A stretch of DNA of 29,138 bases from Candidatus Alcyoniella australis (lineage in GTDB: Bacteria; Lernaellota; Lernaellaia; JAVCCG01; Alcyoniellaceae). Under the pieces are notes generated by a model. The model was not told where the DNA came from. It made no database searches and saw only the letters and a program-made list of their open reading frames with translations. Positions 7,395 through 14,977 of this stretch are shown piece after piece. Where the stretch lies: positions 1 to 29,138 of the forward strand of contig JAVCCG010000022.1 in NCBI GenBank assembly GCA_030765605.1, read 5' to 3'. Each line of letters starts with the position of its first letter. Positions within the stretch are counted from its first letter, which is position 1. A program made the translations under genes and the position numbers.

Positions 7395-9947
7395 ATGGCG
7401 ACACGTAAGCCGCGCATCACCATGCCGCGCGGCACGAGCGAGGCGCCCAAGCGCAAGACCTCCGGCGGCGCGCGCAAGGCCGGCCCGACCTCCCTCGGCG
7501 GCGGCCGGCGCACCAGCGGCACGACGTCGCGCACGCGTAAGCCCACCGGCAAACCCAGGCGCAAGCCGGCGCGCAAGCCCGGCAGCGGCGCGAGCCGGAC
7601 CCGGCTGCTGCTGAGACTGGCCCGGCAGCTGTTGCTGCTCGGCGCGGCGTTGCTGGTGATGTTCGCGATCGGCTGCGCGCTCTACGGTTACGGTCTGCGC
7701 GACGAGGTGCGCGAGCGCTTCACCGCCACGCAACGCTGGCAGGTCCCCAGCCGAATCTACTCCGACTCGCTGACGATCGTCCCCGGCTCCAACGTCGAGG
7801 CGCTGGCCCTGGACAGTCGGCTGTCGCGCCTGGGTTATACAACGATCGCGTCCCGGCCAACGCGCAAGGGGCAGTTCCGCAATACGGACCAGTTCTACGA
7901 GATCTTCGTACACGACTTCGACTATCCCCACGAGAAGCGGCCGGGGTTCCTGCTGCGGCTGGAGCTGCGCAACGGCAACGTGGTGGGGCTGCGCGATCTG
8001 AGCGCCGACAGCGAAATCTATTCCGCCGAGCTTGAGCCCGAGCAGATCTCGGCCTTCTCCGGGCCGCACCGCGAGGATCGCGAGGTGGTGCGGCTCGATC
8101 AGATCAGCCCCTACCTGATCAACGCCGTAATCGCGGTGGAGGACCATCGCTTTTACAAACACTATGGGATCAGCCCGCTATCGCTGGCGCGGGCGATGCT
8201 CGCCAACCTGCGCGCCGGGCGCGTAGTCCAGGGCGGCAGCACGATCACCCAGCAGTTAGTTAAAAACTTCTACCTCGACGATCCGTCGCGCACTTACTCG
8301 CGCAAACTCAAAGAGGCGATCATCGCCGTGGTGCTCGAGACGCAGATCTCCAAAGAGGAGATTCTCGAGCTGTACCTCAACGAGGTCTACTTCGGCCAAA
8401 TCGGCCCGGCGGCGATCTGCGGCGTGGGCGAGGCCAGCCGCTTCTACTTCGGTAAGTCGGTGAGCAATCTGGACCTCGCCGAGTCGGCGCTGCTCGCCGG
8501 ATTGGTGCGCTCGCCGGGGATCTACAACCCGCGCACCAACCTCGAACGCGCCGAGGTGCGACGCGACTTCATCCTCGAACGGATGCTCGACCAGGGGCTG
8601 ATCACACCCGAAGAGTCACAGCGGTCCACGGGATCGCAGCTCGAGCTGCGATCCCAGCGCCCGCCGTTGCGCTTTGCGCCGTACTTCATCGACCTGCTGC
8701 GCTCCCAGCTCGCCCAGTACTACAGCGAGCAGGTGCTGATCGGCGAGGGACTGCGGGTCTTCACAACCCTCGACGCGCAGATGCAGCGCAACGCCGAGCA
8801 GGCCGTGCGCTTCGGCATCGAGCGGCTCGAGGGACAGTTTCCCAACATCAAGGACTATACGGACAATCCACTGCAGATCGCGCTGGTGGTAATCGAACCG
8901 GCCACGGGCTCGATCCGCGCGCTGATCGGCGGTCGCCATTACGGCCGCAGCCAGTTCAACCGCGCGACCCAGGCCCGGCGCCAGGCCGGATCGTCGTTCA
9001 AGCCGATCGCTTATCTCGCGGCGTTCGACCGCGCCTGGCGCGATCCCCAGTTCGAGTTCACCGCGGCCACGCTGCTGGACGACGAGAAGTTCACCATCGA
9101 CCAAGCCGGTTCGCCGCCTTACACTCCGCGCAACTACGATGGCAAGAAACACGGCGAGGTGACGGTCCGCACCGCATTGGAGCACAGCTACAACATCGCC
9201 GCGGTGCGCGTCGGCCAGATGGTCGGATTTGATCGCGTCACGGCCATGGCGCGCGCGATGGGCATCAACAGCGAGCTGTCGCCGACCCCCTCAATCGTGC
9301 TGGGCGCCTACGAGGTCACGGTGCTCGAGATGGCCTCGGCCTACTCGGTGCTGGCCAACGAAGGCTATCGCGCCAGCCCGATCTCGGTGCGCGCGGTGCT
9401 CAACGCCCACGGCGAGGAGCTGCGGCACAAGGACTTCGAGATCGAGAAAATCACCGCGCCGCAGAACGCCTACCTGCTGACCAACATCCTGCGCGGCGTG
9501 CTCTTGCGCGGCACCGGCCGCTCGGCTCCGGTCTACGGCCTGCGCCACACGGCTGCGGGCAAGACCGGCACAACCAACGGCTACCGCGACGCCTGGTTCA
9601 TCGGCTATACACCGCGGCTGCTGTGCGCGGTCTGGGTCGGCTTCGACCAGAAGAACCCCGGCGACAACCGTAAGTATCCGCGACTGACCGGCGCGGGCGC
9701 GGCCCTGCCTATCTGGTCGAAGTTCATGGCGTTGCAGCTTGCGGGCACGCCCGACGAGGACTTTCGTAGACCGGCGGACATCGTCGAGGTTAAAATTGAT
9801 CGCGCCAACGGCTTGGTGGCCAACGAGGACACTGAGGACTTCATCTACGAGGCGTTCATCAGCGGGACTCAGCCGCTGGAGGAGAGTCCGCTGAACCGCA
9901 ATCCGCTGCTCGAGCTGTTCCGCGGCCTGCAACAGGAAGAACAATGA
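7395..9947 (+). CDS. mrcB: Class A penicillin-binding protein, PBP1B-like
   Basis: The 850-residue bifunctional enzyme polymerises and cross-links peptidoglycan in the periplasm. It has a strongly basic cytoplasmic tail (1-70, rich in Lys, Arg, Pro, Thr, Gly), one membrane helix (about 71-98), and a UB2H-like region (about 112-205, starting VPSRIYSD) as in PBP1B. The GT51 glycosyltransferase domain has Glu249 in EDHRFYKH, GGSTITQQLVKN (280-291) and RKLKEAI. The transpeptidase has Ser533 in SSFK, the SYN motif 598-600 and KTG 723-725. All catalytic motifs are intact. Assignment to PBP1B rather than PBP1A rests on the UB2H-like region and the length. The gene overlaps the following lipoprotein gene by four bases (ATGA); outer-membrane lipoproteins activate class A PBPs in enteric bacteria, which makes the neighbour interesting. 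Confidence 0.93.
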   Translation: MATRKPRITMPRGTSEAPKRKTSGGARKAGPTSLGGGRRTSGTTSRTRKPTGKPRRKPARKPGSGASRTRLLLRLARQLLLLGAALLVMFAIGCALYGYGLRDEVRERFTATQRWQVPSRIYSDSLTIVPGSNVEALALDSRLSRLGYTTIASRPTRKGQFRNTDQFYEIFVHDFDYPHEKRPGFLLRLELRNGNVVGLRDLSADSEIYSAELEPEQISAFSGPHREDREVVRLDQISPYLINAVIAVEDHRFYKHYGISPLSLARAMLANLRAGRVVQGGSTITQQLVKNFYLDDPSRTYSRKLKEAIIAVVLETQISKEEILELYLNEVYFGQIGPAAICGVGEASRFYFGKSVSNLDLAESALLAGLVRSPGIYNPRTNLERAEVRRDFILERMLDQGLITPEESQRSTGSQLELRSQRPPLRFAPYFIDLLRSQLAQYYSEQVLIGEGLRVFTTLDAQMQRNAEQAVRFGIERLEGQFPNIKDYTDNPLQIALVVIEPATGSIRALIGGRHYGRSQFNRATQARRQAGSSFKPIAYLAAFDRAWRDPQFEFTAATLLDDEKFTIDQAGSPPYTPRNYDGKKHGEVTVRTALEHSYNIAAVRVGQMVGFDRVTAMARAMGINSELSPTPSIVLGAYEVTVLEMASAYSVLANEGYRASPISVRAVLNAHGEELRHKDFEIEKITAPQNAYLLTNILRGVLLRGTGRSAPVYGLRHTAAGKTGTTNGYRDAWFIGYTPRLLCAVWVGFDQKNPGDNRKYPRLTGAGAALPIWSKFMALQLAGTPDEDFRRPADIVEVKIDRANGLVANEDTEDFIYEAFISGTQPLEESPLNRNPLLELFRGLQQEEQ

Positions 9948-10639
9948 GAATCGTCGCCGCGATCATCTGCACGCTGCTGTGTCTGACGCTGGTCAGCGGC
10001 TGTCCGATCAAGCGCCAGCCGCGACCGCAGATCACACCCACGCCCCAATCGTCCGATCAACAGGAGGGCGACGCGGATCAGCTCGATCGCCTGTTGCGCG
10101 AGAAGGATGCCGACAGCCTGGGACGCGGCGCCGAATCCCCGGAACAGGTCGAGCCCCCGGGACCGGGTGTCGAGCCGGACCAGATCTTCGAGCAGCCGCG
10201 ACAGGTGCCGCAAAACCGCATGAGCTTCGAGGAAAACCTAAATCGGTCCAGCGGGCAGCGCCGCGCGAGCAACGAGCTGGTGGCCCAGGGTCGACGCAGC
10301 CTGGCCTCGGGCAACCCGCCGATCGCGGTCTCGCGCTTTGAAAAAGCGATCCAGGTCGACCCGCACAATCCCTTCGCCTACTACTACCTGGCACAGGCCC
10401 AGTTCGACCAGGGACGCTACGACCAGACCGAACCTCTGGCCTCAAAGGCCGCCTCGTACTTCGGCGATGACGGCTTCTGGCTGGGCCGTTGCGACCTGCT
10501 GCGCGCCAAGGCGCTGCTGGCCCGGGGCGAGACGCGCGCCGCCTACTCCGCGGTGCAGCGCAGCCTGTCGTTCGACGCTGCCAACGCCGAGGCCCTGGAG
10601 CTCGAGCACCGACTCAAGCTGCAGCTGGGCATCCAGTAG
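9944..10639 (+). CDS. TPR-containing lipoprotein
   Basis: The 231-residue protein has a lipoprotein signal with lipobox LVSGC (Cys20), a low-complexity linker rich in Pro, Gln and Asp (about 21-100), and a helical region (about 109-225). That region has tetratricopeptide-like repeats, for example the pattern around ASGNPPIAVSRFEKAIQVDP and the following segment to 155. TPR lipoproteins usually act as protein-binding scaffolds at the envelope. The start codon overlaps the PBP stop (ATGA), so the two are translationally coupled. By analogy with LpoA/LpoB, which activate PBP1A/PBP1B from the outer membrane, it may be an activator of the PBP. LpoA also has TPR-like repeats, but direct homology is not shown. 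An alternative is a general TPR protein of unknown role. Confidence 0.85.
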   Translation: MRIVAAIICTLLCLTLVSGCPIKRQPRPQITPTPQSSDQQEGDADQLDRLLREKDADSLGRGAESPEQVEPPGPGVEPDQIFEQPRQVPQNRMSFEENLNRSSGQRRASNELVAQGRRSLASGNPPIAVSRFEKAIQVDPHNPFAYYYLAQAQFDQGRYDQTEPLASKAASYFGDDGFWLGRCDLLRAKALLARGETRAAYSAVQRSLSFDAANAEALELEHRLKLQLGIQ

Positions 10640-10919
10640 CACAATAACAACATTTTTTTCAACAAGTTTGGGCTATCTTGACCGGGAATGGCATCTTGCG
10701 CCATTAGTGGCGTCAGATACATATTTCATTGATAAATCCGCTATCTAGGGAAAACTCCATAATATCAAGCAGGGATGCATAAAAAGCCAGAACTATTCTT
10801 ATAATATGCACGCTAACTCCTTGCAATATAAATAATTTTCTTGACAGAACAGCGTAGGTAGGGAGATGCTGATTAGAAATTGACGGCTATAAATTCAATC
10901 AAAACGTGGGGTCGCAGAG
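10640..10919 (+). other. AT-rich intergenic region, likely promoter region
   Basis: This 280-base gap is visibly AT-rich against its surroundings and contains no convincing gene. It has a T-run at 10655-10661, a small hairpin AATGGC-N7-GCCATT (10687-10705), a TTGACA at 10841-10846 and a TATAAA at 10888-10893, but no pair with normal -35/-10 spacing is clear. It probably carries the promoter of the following two-gene unit. Confidence 0.4.
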
Positions 10920-11675
10920 ATGAAACAATTAATAGTAGTCCTTATATTAACATCCTGCCTGCTGCTGCCGATCGCCGCCAGCGGTGCTGACGCAGACCTA
11001 CCCGTATATGCGGGTTTCGGCGGCTTCACTCTGGGCGTGGGTACGATGCCGGCCAGCGAGTTGAACTCTCGATTCGAGGAAGTCGGGGCCGACGGATTCA
11101 GCATGATTTTCCCCACGCTGGGCTTTCGCGGCACAGCCTATGTCTTCGAGCGGGTGGTGCTCGGCGCCTCGATCTTCGGCAGCCAGCAGCACGTTACCGG
11201 CGACGACCTGACCGCCAACCTCTCGTTGGTCAATGCGAGCTTCGACTTCGGCTACATCGTCTATCAGACCAGCGGATTGCTGCTTTACCCGCTTCTGAAC
11301 CTGGGCTGGGGCGGGATCTACCTGGACGTGGCCGGCGACACCAGCGAGCTGAACTTCATCCCGCCGCGGCTTAAAAGTAGCAACGACGACTTCCTGCTGA
11401 CCCGCGGCGCAATGACCACGATGGTCGGCGTGCGCGCCGATTATCTGTTCAAGCTCTACCGCCAGAGCTACATCTTCGGCGGGTTGGCGCTCAGCGCCAG
11501 CCTTGGTTACAAGTACACGCCATTTATCACCGCCTGGTACGACGAGGGCCACCAATCGTACCTCCAGGGCGGGCCGGATATGAACTTCAACGGTGCTTAT
11601 TTCGAATTTGGCGTGTCCTTCGGCGGAGGAAAAGATAAATACTACACCCTGCCCACTGAGCAGGAAAACAACTGA
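10920..11675 (+). CDS. Secreted beta-rich outer-membrane-type protein, unknown function
   Basis: The 251-residue protein has a signal peptide (about 1-24, ending IAASGADA). The mature part has alternating hydrophobic/glycine and aromatic segments (GGFTLGVGT, GYIVYQTSGLLLYPLLNLGWGG, YIFGGLALSASLGYKYTPF, GAYFEFGVSF), as in a small beta-barrel or a beta-sandwich envelope protein. I cannot name a family. It is followed 12 bases later by the poly-Asp lipoprotein gene, and the pair ends at a strong terminator, so they are probably co-transcribed and both go to the envelope. The start ATG is only weakly supported by an upstream purine-rich GCAGAG, but it opens the signal peptide directly. Confidence 0.75.
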   Translation: MKQLIVVLILTSCLLLPIAASGADADLPVYAGFGGFTLGVGTMPASELNSRFEEVGADGFSMIFPTLGFRGTAYVFERVVLGASIFGSQQHVTGDDLTANLSLVNASFDFGYIVYQTSGLLLYPLLNLGWGGIYLDVAGDTSELNFIPPRLKSSNDDFLLTRGAMTTMVGVRADYLFKLYRQSYIFGGLALSASLGYKYTPFITAWYDEGHQSYLQGGPDMNFNGAYFEFGVSFGGGKDKYYTLPTEQENN

Positions 11676-11687
11676 GGGAGACCGGCC

Positions 11688-13052
11688 ATGAGACGTAACG
11701 TATTTTTACTATTAATGACGTTGTTGGTTTTTGCCCTAACGCTGACAACTATTCCATCATGCGCCGGCGGCTGCGGCGGCTGCGGCTACGGCAACGATGG
11801 CGGTGACGACGACGACATCGACGACGACGACGATATCGACGACGACGACGACGATATCGACGATGATGACGACGACATCCCTCCGCCCGTGCTCGATCCC
11901 TGGCCGCCTGACGGCGAGGAAGACGTGGACATCAACGCTCGTGTGGAGATCGAGGCCGACAGGCCGCTCGACCCCTCTGACTTCTCCTTCATGCTGGTCG
12001 AGATCGACACGGAAAAGGCCGAGGTGCCCGGCTGGGGCCAGTTCTCCTACGATAAGCTGAAGTACTTCTTTTATCCTTATAAGCTGCTCGGTGATCTGAC
12101 CGAGTACGAGATCCGCATCACTACCGAGGGCGAGACATACACCAACGGCTTCATCACCACGGAGGTAACCGGCGAAATTCCGGTCAATCCCAATTCCGAG
12201 CTTGCGGCAGATGAACAGTGGAGTTTCTACATGAGTCTCTCGGAGATAACCAATCCGTCCGCTCTTGAGCCGTTGCTGCTCCCGGTGTTGCAGGAATTTC
12301 CGATACTGCTTGCGTTCCCTCTGATTACCACGACGGACAACGTCAACGGTCAGGGATTCTCAAGCGCGGGCGAGGCCTTCGACGCCATCGGAGACGCGAA
12401 TCTGGAGCACAACTTCTCAGCCATCGGCTATCATGCCGACTGCGACATACGGGGCGATAAATTCAAATGCAGCGGCTCGGCCGCGCTGCCGGTTCGCGGC
12501 GTCGAAATGCCGTTGGATATCTGCCAGACCCGCGGTTCGATCTCAACGGACGGAAAGGGCGTCCCGAGCATAACCGACATCTCGGTGTTGTTGGTGCTCA
12601 GCGACTGTGAGGCGGTCAAGGAGGCCTTGCCGTATCTGGGTTGGCTGATCGACGAGGTCTGCGATCCGGATATCGGGATCTTCCTCGAAATGACGGCCGA
12701 CGGATCGTTCAACATCTCTGAGCCGACGTTGCTTGCAGACCCGCTGATCGACGAGGAGAGCATCGAAGTAACCGCAAGCTCGGAGCTTTATAGCAACGAC
12801 TCCCTTACCCACAATCTGATGAATCTGATGTTCGCCATTTACAAGGATGGGGACTTGGTGCTGAGCTCAGACCAACATACTGAAAACCTTAGCTTGCCCG
12901 ACTGCTGCACGGAAGTGTCTCCGGGGATTTATTCCTTTACCAAGGCGCGCTTCGAATTCCCCGCGGAGTTCACGCTAAACTCCGGCGAGGACTACCAACT
13001 GAAGGTGATCGTGGGCATGCACGGCCTGACCTACGACTTCACCGCGCCCTAA
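11688..13052 (+). CDS. Lipoprotein with poly-Asp/Ile linker and Ig-like domain
   Basis: The 454-residue protein has a lipoprotein signal (lipobox TIPSC, Cys25), a Gly/Cys-rich patch, and then an acidic linker (40-64) of four Asp runs of lengths 4, 5, 6 and 6, each closed by one Ile. Next comes a domain (about 67-152) that looks like the bacterial Ig-like Big_5 family: a PWPPDGEEDVDINARVEIE opening with 'PLDPSDFSF' behind it. The remaining 300 residues contain several cysteines and no family I recognise. The protein is likely anchored to the membrane with the Asp linker as a flexible, cation-binding spacer; Ca2+ binding is an inference from composition. The ATG follows GGGAG by seven bases and lies 12 bases after the previous gene. 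Similar acidic linkers occur in surface proteins of some uncultured delta-like bacteria (general recollection, weak). Confidence 0.8.
   Translation: MRRNVFLLLMTLLVFALTLTTIPSCAGGCGGCGYGNDGGDDDDIDDDDDIDDDDDDIDDDDDDIPPPVLDPWPPDGEEDVDINARVEIEADRPLDPSDFSFMLVEIDTEKAEVPGWGQFSYDKLKYFFYPYKLLGDLTEYEIRITTEGETYTNGFITTEVTGEIPVNPNSELAADEQWSFYMSLSEITNPSALEPLLLPVLQEFPILLAFPLITTTDNVNGQGFSSAGEAFDAIGDANLEHNFSAIGYHADCDIRGDKFKCSGSAALPVRGVEMPLDICQTRGSISTDGKGVPSITDISVLLVLSDCEAVKEALPYLGWLIDEVCDPDIGIFLEMTADGSFNISEPTLLADPLIDEESIEVTASSELYSNDSLTHNLMNLMFAIYKDGDLVLSSDQHTENLSLPDCCTEVSPGIYSFTKARFEFPAEFTLNSGEDYQLKVIVGMHGLTYDFTAP
11805..11879 (+). repeat. In-frame GAC-rich coding microsatellite (poly-Asp linker)
   Basis: Seventy-five bases of GAC/GAT codons punctuated by four ATC codons encode D4-I-D5-I-D6-I-D6-I. 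Slippage would change the linker length in codon steps. Confidence 0.9.
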
Positions 13053-13077
13053 GGCGCGCATCGATCGAACATTTCAG

Positions 13078-13108
13078 CGGCAGGGCCGATTTTGGCCCTG
13101 CCGTTTTT
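13078..13108 (+). terminator. Strong intrinsic terminator
   Basis: The arms CGGCAGGGCC (13078-13087) and GGCCCTGCCG (13094-13103) pair perfectly over 10 bp around a six-base loop and are followed by TTTTT (13104-13108). It closes the two-gene unit ending at 13052. Confidence 0.93.
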
Positions 13109-13190
13109 CGATGAACACGCTTTTCCGCTCGGAGTGCATGCGACTTGCCGCTGCATCGGGCGCCGCGTACACGGCGAGCCTGTTTTTGAT

Positions 13191-13219
13191 TTTGAGCTTT
13201 GGGCTCGGCGGATTAATAT
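13191..13219 (+). promoter_or_regulatory. Candidate mobA promoter, leaderless type
   Basis: A TTTGAG/TTGAGC box (13191-13197) precedes TAATAT (13214-13219) by 16-17 bases. Transcription would start at or next to the ATG at 13226, and there is no ribosome binding site in between. Confidence 0.4.
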
Positions 13220-13225
13220 CCCCGC

Positions 13226-13804
13226 ATGCTATCGGCAGTAATTCTCGCCGGCGGCCGCAGCCGCCGTATGGGCCGCGACAAGTGCCTGATCGAGCTGGGC
13301 GGCCAACCGCTGATCGAGTTGCTGCTGCGCGAGCTGCAACAGGCAGCCGACCAAGTGCTGATCGCCGCCAACCATGTCGAGCGCTTCGCCTCGCTGAACG
13401 TGCGGGTGGTGAGCGATATTCACCCTGGGAACGGCGCGTTGGCCGGGTTGCACGCCGGGCTGTGGGCCTGCGACGGCGAACGCGCCTTTGTCTGCGCCTG
13501 CGACATGCCGCGCATCACCGCCGAAGTCGTGCGCACGATGTTTGCGCTGGCGCCAGAGGCCGACGTGGTGGTGCCGCGTTTGGGCGAATACCTCGAGCCG
13601 CTGTGCGCGGTCTATTCGTGCAGTTGTCTGCCCCACATCGAACGCAGCATCATGTGCGGTGAGAGACGGCTGGTCTCGTTTTACGACAAAGTGCGAGTTG
13701 TCGAGGTCGGGCCGCAGGACTTTCCCGACGACCCGTTGTTGAAGTTCACCACCAACATCAACACGCCCGAGGATCTGGAACAGCTCAAGAGCCGATCCGG
13801 CTAG
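13226..13804 (+). CDS. mobA: Molybdenum cofactor guanylyltransferase
   Basis: The 192-residue protein transfers GMP from GTP to molybdopterin to make the guanine-dinucleotide cofactor used by DMSO-reductase-family enzymes. It has the nucleotidyltransferase signature LAGGRSRRMGRDK (7-19), GALAGLHAGL (70-79), the metal-binding ACDMP (92-96), and the LEPLCAVYS block (122-130) typical of MobA. The length is normal. No molybdoenzyme or other cofactor gene lies in the window, so it appears isolated. The ATG at 13226 begins directly with the conserved strand MLSAVILAGG and lacks a ribosome binding site; a -10-like TAATAT ends six bases before it, suggesting a leaderless mRNA. The stop codon overlaps the stop of the convergent gene. 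Confidence 0.92.
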   Translation: MLSAVILAGGRSRRMGRDKCLIELGGQPLIELLLRELQQAADQVLIAANHVERFASLNVRVVSDIHPGNGALAGLHAGLWACDGERAFVCACDMPRITAEVVRTMFALAPEADVVVPRLGEYLEPLCAVYSCSCLPHIERSIMCGERRLVSFYDKVRVVEVGPQDFPDDPLLKFTTNINTPEDLEQLKSRSG

Positions 13805-14853
13805 CCCAGCTTCCCTAAGACCTGCTCGCACAGCTGCGTGCCGTAAGTCGCCGCCTGCTCGCTACGCGTGCCGTAGCCGCAGGCCGGGGTGATGATCAAC
13901 CGCTCGAGCAGATTCGAGCGACCCCATCCGATCTCTTGACCGAGCCGCGAGAGCTGCGCATCGAGTTGTGCGGCCAGGTCCGCGGCCTGGGCCTGCAGCA
14001 CCTCCTCGGAAGTGGGCACAATGCCGAACGCCAGGCATCCACCGCGCTCAAAAAACGCCGCCAGGTCCCGGGCGTAGAGCAGCAGGCTCTCGAAGTACTC
14101 CGCCGCGTCAAAGCTGATCACGTCGATGCTCGATCGGGCGAGCAGCGACCAGTCGGTGTTGCCGCAACAGTGCGATCCGGCAAATGCTCCCTGCTCATGC
14201 ACGCCGGCCACTACCTCGTCCAGCCAACCGATGGCGTCCTCGCGTGAGATCGGCAGATAGGCCGAGCCGAAGCTGACCAGCGCCGGTTCGTCTACAAAAA
14301 CCAGGGTTGTCTCGCCCAAGGGCGCCAGAATGCGAGCCTGCCAGGAGGCCTTGACCTTGAGCAGCGCGCGGGCGGCCTCGAAGAACTCCGGCGAAAACAA
14401 CAGTAGCTTGCCCGAGGGCTCGACCTTGACCGACGAACCGAAGGTCACCGGCCCGGTCATCTGTCCCTTGATCACCGGCCGCGGCCGTTCTTCTCCAGAC
14501 TCGAAGCGGCGCAGCAGTTCGTACAGCCCGACGGCGCGTTCAGGACCGACCGCCAACCGTTGCGGGTCGTCATCACCCGCGATGATCGGCGTCCAGAAGC
14601 GCTCGAGCGCTTCTTCCGGGCTCTCGGGCCCACCCTGGATCAGCACTGAGACCTTGCCGGTCTGCTCGTCCTCGGATAACGCGGCCATGCCCTGGGCAAA
14701 CTGCGCATCCATGTTCTCCAGCCAACTACGCTGCGGAAGCTGCGGCCAGCACGGGGCAGTGGGAAACGACTGCAACATCAGGTCAACCGCCTGAGCTGCC
14801 TCTTTAAACGGCAGACTGCCGATGGCCGTGGCGAACGGAGCCGGTAGTTTCAT
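13801..14853 (-). CDS. MetE-like (cobalamin-independent methionine synthase C-terminal type) methyltransferase
   Basis: The 350-residue protein resembles the catalytic C-terminal half of MetE and related UROD/MetE TIM-barrel methyltransferases. Visible signs are the GQMTGPVTFG block (130-139), VDEPAL (187-192), a probable zinc ligand set His228 and Cys229/Cys230 in GSHCCGNTDW, and Cys325 in TPACGYGTRS. It lacks the N-terminal half of full MetE, so it is of the short 'core-MetE' kind. In that group some enzymes take methyl groups from methylcobalamin-loaded corrinoid proteins, others have unknown donors, so the substrate cannot be assigned. GGAGG lies six bases upstream of the ATG. The stop (TAG on the minus strand) overlaps the mobA stop within the palindrome CTAG at 13801-13804. 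Confidence 0.8.
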   Translation of the reverse strand: MKLPAPFATAIGSLPFKEAAQAVDLMLQSFPTAPCWPQLPQRSWLENMDAQFAQGMAALSEDEQTGKVSVLIQGGPESPEEALERFWTPIIAGDDDPQRLAVGPERAVGLYELLRRFESGEERPRPVIKGQMTGPVTFGSSVKVEPSGKLLLFSPEFFEAARALLKVKASWQARILAPLGETTLVFVDEPALVSFGSAYLPISREDAIGWLDEVVAGVHEQGAFAGSHCCGNTDWSLLARSSIDVISFDAAEYFESLLLYARDLAAFFERGGCLAFGIVPTSEEVLQAQAADLAAQLDAQLSRLGQEIGWGRSNLLERLIITPACGYGTRSEQAATYGTQLCEQVLGKLG

Positions 14854-14929
14854 CGAGTACCTCCAGATTTCGCGGCAATGAGTTTACCCGCTATCCAGCG
14901 GATTGCCCAGATTGTACTTTTCCACAGCA

Positions 14930-14958
14930 TTGACGTAGATATGCCTAACTGATAGCAA
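14930..14958 (+). promoter_or_regulatory. Weak candidate promoter of the 7TM kinase
   Basis: TTGACG (14930-14935) is followed after 17 bases by TAGCAA (14953-14958). It lies in the 124-base divergent spacer between the MetE-like and kinase genes. Confidence 0.3.
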
Positions 14959-14977
14959 GAGTCAGGGAGGACTTTTT

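Noticed and set aside
11786-12010. Serine-rich minus-strand ORF over the poly-Asp repeat
   Set aside because: The Ser runs are simply the complement of the GAC/GAT repeat.
13111-13662. Plus-strand ORF beginning before mobA
   Set aside because: It overlaps mobA in another frame, its translation beyond the first 40 residues is Arg/Pro-rich shadow, and mobA explains the region.
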